This document shows positions 62,312 through 64,000 of a stretch of 64,000 nt of DNA, in pieces. Every line of letters begins with the position of its first letter. The first letter of the stretch is position 1. The notes under the pieces were generated by a model. It did not search any database. It worked only from the letters and a program-made list of their open reading frames with translations, and was not told the origin of the DNA. Origin of the DNA: Bacteroides salyersiae WAL 10018 = DSM 18765 = JCM 12988. Lineage in GTDB: Bacteria > Bacteroidota > Bacteroidia > Bacteroidales > Bacteroidaceae. Location: positions 1,943,207 to 2,007,206 of the forward strand of contig NZ_KB905466.1 in NCBI RefSeq assembly GCF_000381365.1, given 5' to 3'. Position numbers and translations under genes: made by a program.

Positions 62312-64000
62312 TTATTGTTTGTAATTATATTTTAAACGCTTAACAACTTTCCCATTATGATCCAAAATCGTTTGCAGACGTCCAAAAAGATCATAGTTAT
62401 AGGTAGTATTCATCCCTGTTGGAGATACTATCTTTTGAATTCCCCACGGTACTTTATAAGTATAAGTAGTAATCAGCGATTTCTTTAGTAAAGAGCGTAG
62501 ATTTTCTATAGAAGTCATAATCGGAGACAAAGAATTCTCAAATGAATCCATATTTCTAAGGTGCATAGCCACCTCATTATAAGTAGCATTCCGGATCTCT
62601 GCTATCGGATAAATACTTTTATATCCCCACAAGTATGTTACAGGTATATTATCTTTTTCAGACATCTGTACAATTTTACCATGTTTATTATATAGGTCTA
62701 TCGAATACTTTTTTCGATAGAATGAACTATACATAGACAACGAAAGCGGAGAGGATGCTTTTAAAGCATACACTATTTTAGGTAGAATCAACCCTAAAGT
62801 ATCTATATAACTCGTTTTTTCTGCTTTTGTAACAGAACCGTCACACATGTAAATTGTCTCAAGAGGTTTATTAACAAGATTACGGTTCTTCATCTTTTGC
62901 GACATCTGATCCGCATAATCGGTTGAATATTTATATTGTATCTGCCTAATACTCTTATCACTATTACCATAGGACACCATAGACGGTAAATCATTGGAAG
63001 ATAAATATTTATAATCTTTATAAAACTGAACTGATGGAGTCCCATAATTACTGCCATAATTATTAGGATCATATGTAGTTGTTATTTCTCGTGTCAAATT
63101 CCATCTCTCAGATACCGTATCATAAAACCTGGCATATATATAGTCAAATTCACTTGTCGAAAATGTAGAGAATATTAAAGGAATATATGCCTTAAAACCT
63201 TTAACCGTTTCTTGTCTATCTACGGTATAAATATAATTTGTTTCCTCTACCTTTCCCCCGTCATCATCATAGAGTATTTTCGATAATAATTGCCCATTTC
63301 GCAAACTCCCTGTAGTGGGAAATCCCGGTATATAAGATTCATCCGAAGATAATGCTCTATCCGGTACATTATAATAAGAATATTCTTCATACCCTGTACA
63401 AAAATTCTCGCGAACAGTAACCGTACTATATCCCACAGAAGCTCCCATAGCAGAAAAACTAAAAGGAGTATATGGATAAGACATACCACAAACATAAAAT
63501 CCGGTCACATCTATCACATCAACCCTAACTCCTCCAATATCATACACTCCCCTTAAGGTCAAATTTCTTGTTGTAAAGGGATAAGTAAAAACCGGACTAT
63601 TCATCAACAATCCTGTACTTTTCCCTTTTTTCATATAGCTATATTTTAAGTCAGAAATTATTTTCCCCTCAAACGTACTATAGATTCTTTTCACCCTAAC
63701 GCCTCCACCTTTAGACACAACATTTGTATCTATATTTTTCACAACCTCCATACTGACACTTAACGACATACCATAATTTCCGGGAGTTATAATATTCTGA
63801 GTTGCAACATTTACAGTATACTTTCCTGCGGGAAGTACAAGTTTTTGCAAAATAAATCGTCCCATTTCTCTTTCAACAACACTTATCTCTTTCAAAATTT
63901 TCCCCGATTCATTTTTTAAAAATGCACATCTATAAAAAGAAACTTCTCCATCCTCATCTTTTTTAGGCTCTTCATCATAAGTAAGAACTCTCCATTGCAA
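62312..64000 (-). CDS. RHS-locus partner protein with YD-type end (cut by window end)
   Basis: The frame stays open to base 64000, so the N-terminus lies outside the window; the TTG at the edge is not a start. About 562 residues are visible. The last 200 residues carry YD-like features (SIDLYNKHGKIVQMSEKDNIPVTYLWGYKSIYPIAEI, MNTTYNYDLFGRLQTILDHNG), ending just before the DUF6443-type RHS gene. In Bacteroidetes such large secreted proteins often precede an RHS gene and may form one functional unit with it. The upstream part is beta-rich and not otherwise recognised. Confidence 0.75.
   Translation of the reverse strand: MQWRVLTYDEEPKKDEDGEVSFYRCAFLKNESGKILKEISVVEREMGRFILQKLVLPAGKYTVNVATQNIITPGNYGMSLSVSMEVVKNIDTNVVSKGGGVRVKRIYSTFEGKIISDLKYSYMKKGKSTGLLMNSPVFTYPFTTRNLTLRGVYDIGGVRVDVIDVTGFYVCGMSYPYTPFSFSAMGASVGYSTVTVRENFCTGYEEYSYYNVPDRALSSDESYIPGFPTTGSLRNGQLLSKILYDDDGGKVEETNYIYTVDRQETVKGFKAYIPLIFSTFSTSEFDYIYARFYDTVSERWNLTREITTTYDPNNYGSNYGTPSVQFYKDYKYLSSNDLPSMVSYGNSDKSIRQIQYKYSTDYADQMSQKMKNRNLVNKPLETIYMCDGSVTKAEKTSYIDTLGLILPKIVYALKASSPLSLSMYSSFYRKKYSIDLYNKHGKIVQMSEKDNIPVTYLWGYKSIYPIAEIRNATYNEVAMHLRNMDSFENSLSPIMTSIENLRSLLKKSLITTYTYKVPWGIQKIVSPTGMNTTYNYDLFGRLQTILDHNGKVVKRLKYNYKQ

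Overview
The window reads as chromosomal DNA of a gut Bacteroides species. It has SusC/SusD with STN-domain TonB transporters, FecR anti-sigma factors and ECF sigma factors, many lipoproteins and mannose-directed glycoside hydrolases, a GlsB/GlsA glycine-lipid pair, TAnnTTTG-type promoter elements and weak Shine-Dalgarno sequences. No tRNA, rRNA, CRISPR array or transposase gene was seen. The species is not assigned.

Layout. 1-4.4 kb: end of an M16 peptidase, an acyl-CoA ligase and an M20 ArgE-type deacylase. 4.8-18 kb: a divergent carbohydrate cluster. Leftward it carries a DUF4965 lipoprotein, a GH125 alpha-1,6-mannosidase and an aldose epimerase. Rightward it carries a GH127-like (DUF1680) enzyme, a GH2 enzyme and a GH38 alpha-mannosidase. 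18-25.6 kb: housekeeping genes, namely a TPR lipoprotein/DUF4292/EnvC operon, dut, dGTPase and glsA-glsB. 25.7-26.4 kb: an ECF sigma cassette.

26.9-42.4 kb is the most unusual part. An IclR regulator is followed by a beta-propeller di-haem cytochrome c, a RidA/FkbO-like protein, a Cys-rich cupin lipoprotein, a 1330-residue NPCBM/propeller/di-haem/SUMF1 protein resembling HzsA-related proteins, and a fused ResB-CcsA cytochrome c maturation protein. Next come a VOC-like protein, DhaK and DhaL, an LsrF-type thiolase/aldolase and another exported propeller. The set looks like an exported redox module next to a cytoplasmic kinase-plus-thiolase pathway. The substrate is unknown and no transporter is present.

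42.4-55.8 kb: a decayed SGNH hydrolase, then an N-glycan-type locus. It holds a FecR, a divergent ECF sigma, a GH85 endo-beta-N-acetylglucosaminidase with LamG, PKD-like and T9SS-type tail domains, SusD, SusC and a second FecR. GH85 could release N-glycans that the GH125/GH38/GH2 enzymes of the first cluster then trim; this link is inferred.

56.1-56.9 kb: a second, nearly identical copy of the sigma cassette, in direct orientation and offset by 30,415 bp. The two copies bracket the whole cytochrome/GH85 segment. 56.9-64 kb: a leftward RHS/YD-repeat locus with a probable variable C-terminal tail, two small downstream exported or membrane proteins, and an outer-membrane protein gene broken by two in-frame TAG codons.

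Many intergenic spaces carry long hairpins built from AGTAGT(C/T)AAGT-like units, and one holds four 23-bp tandem repeats with a dyad core.
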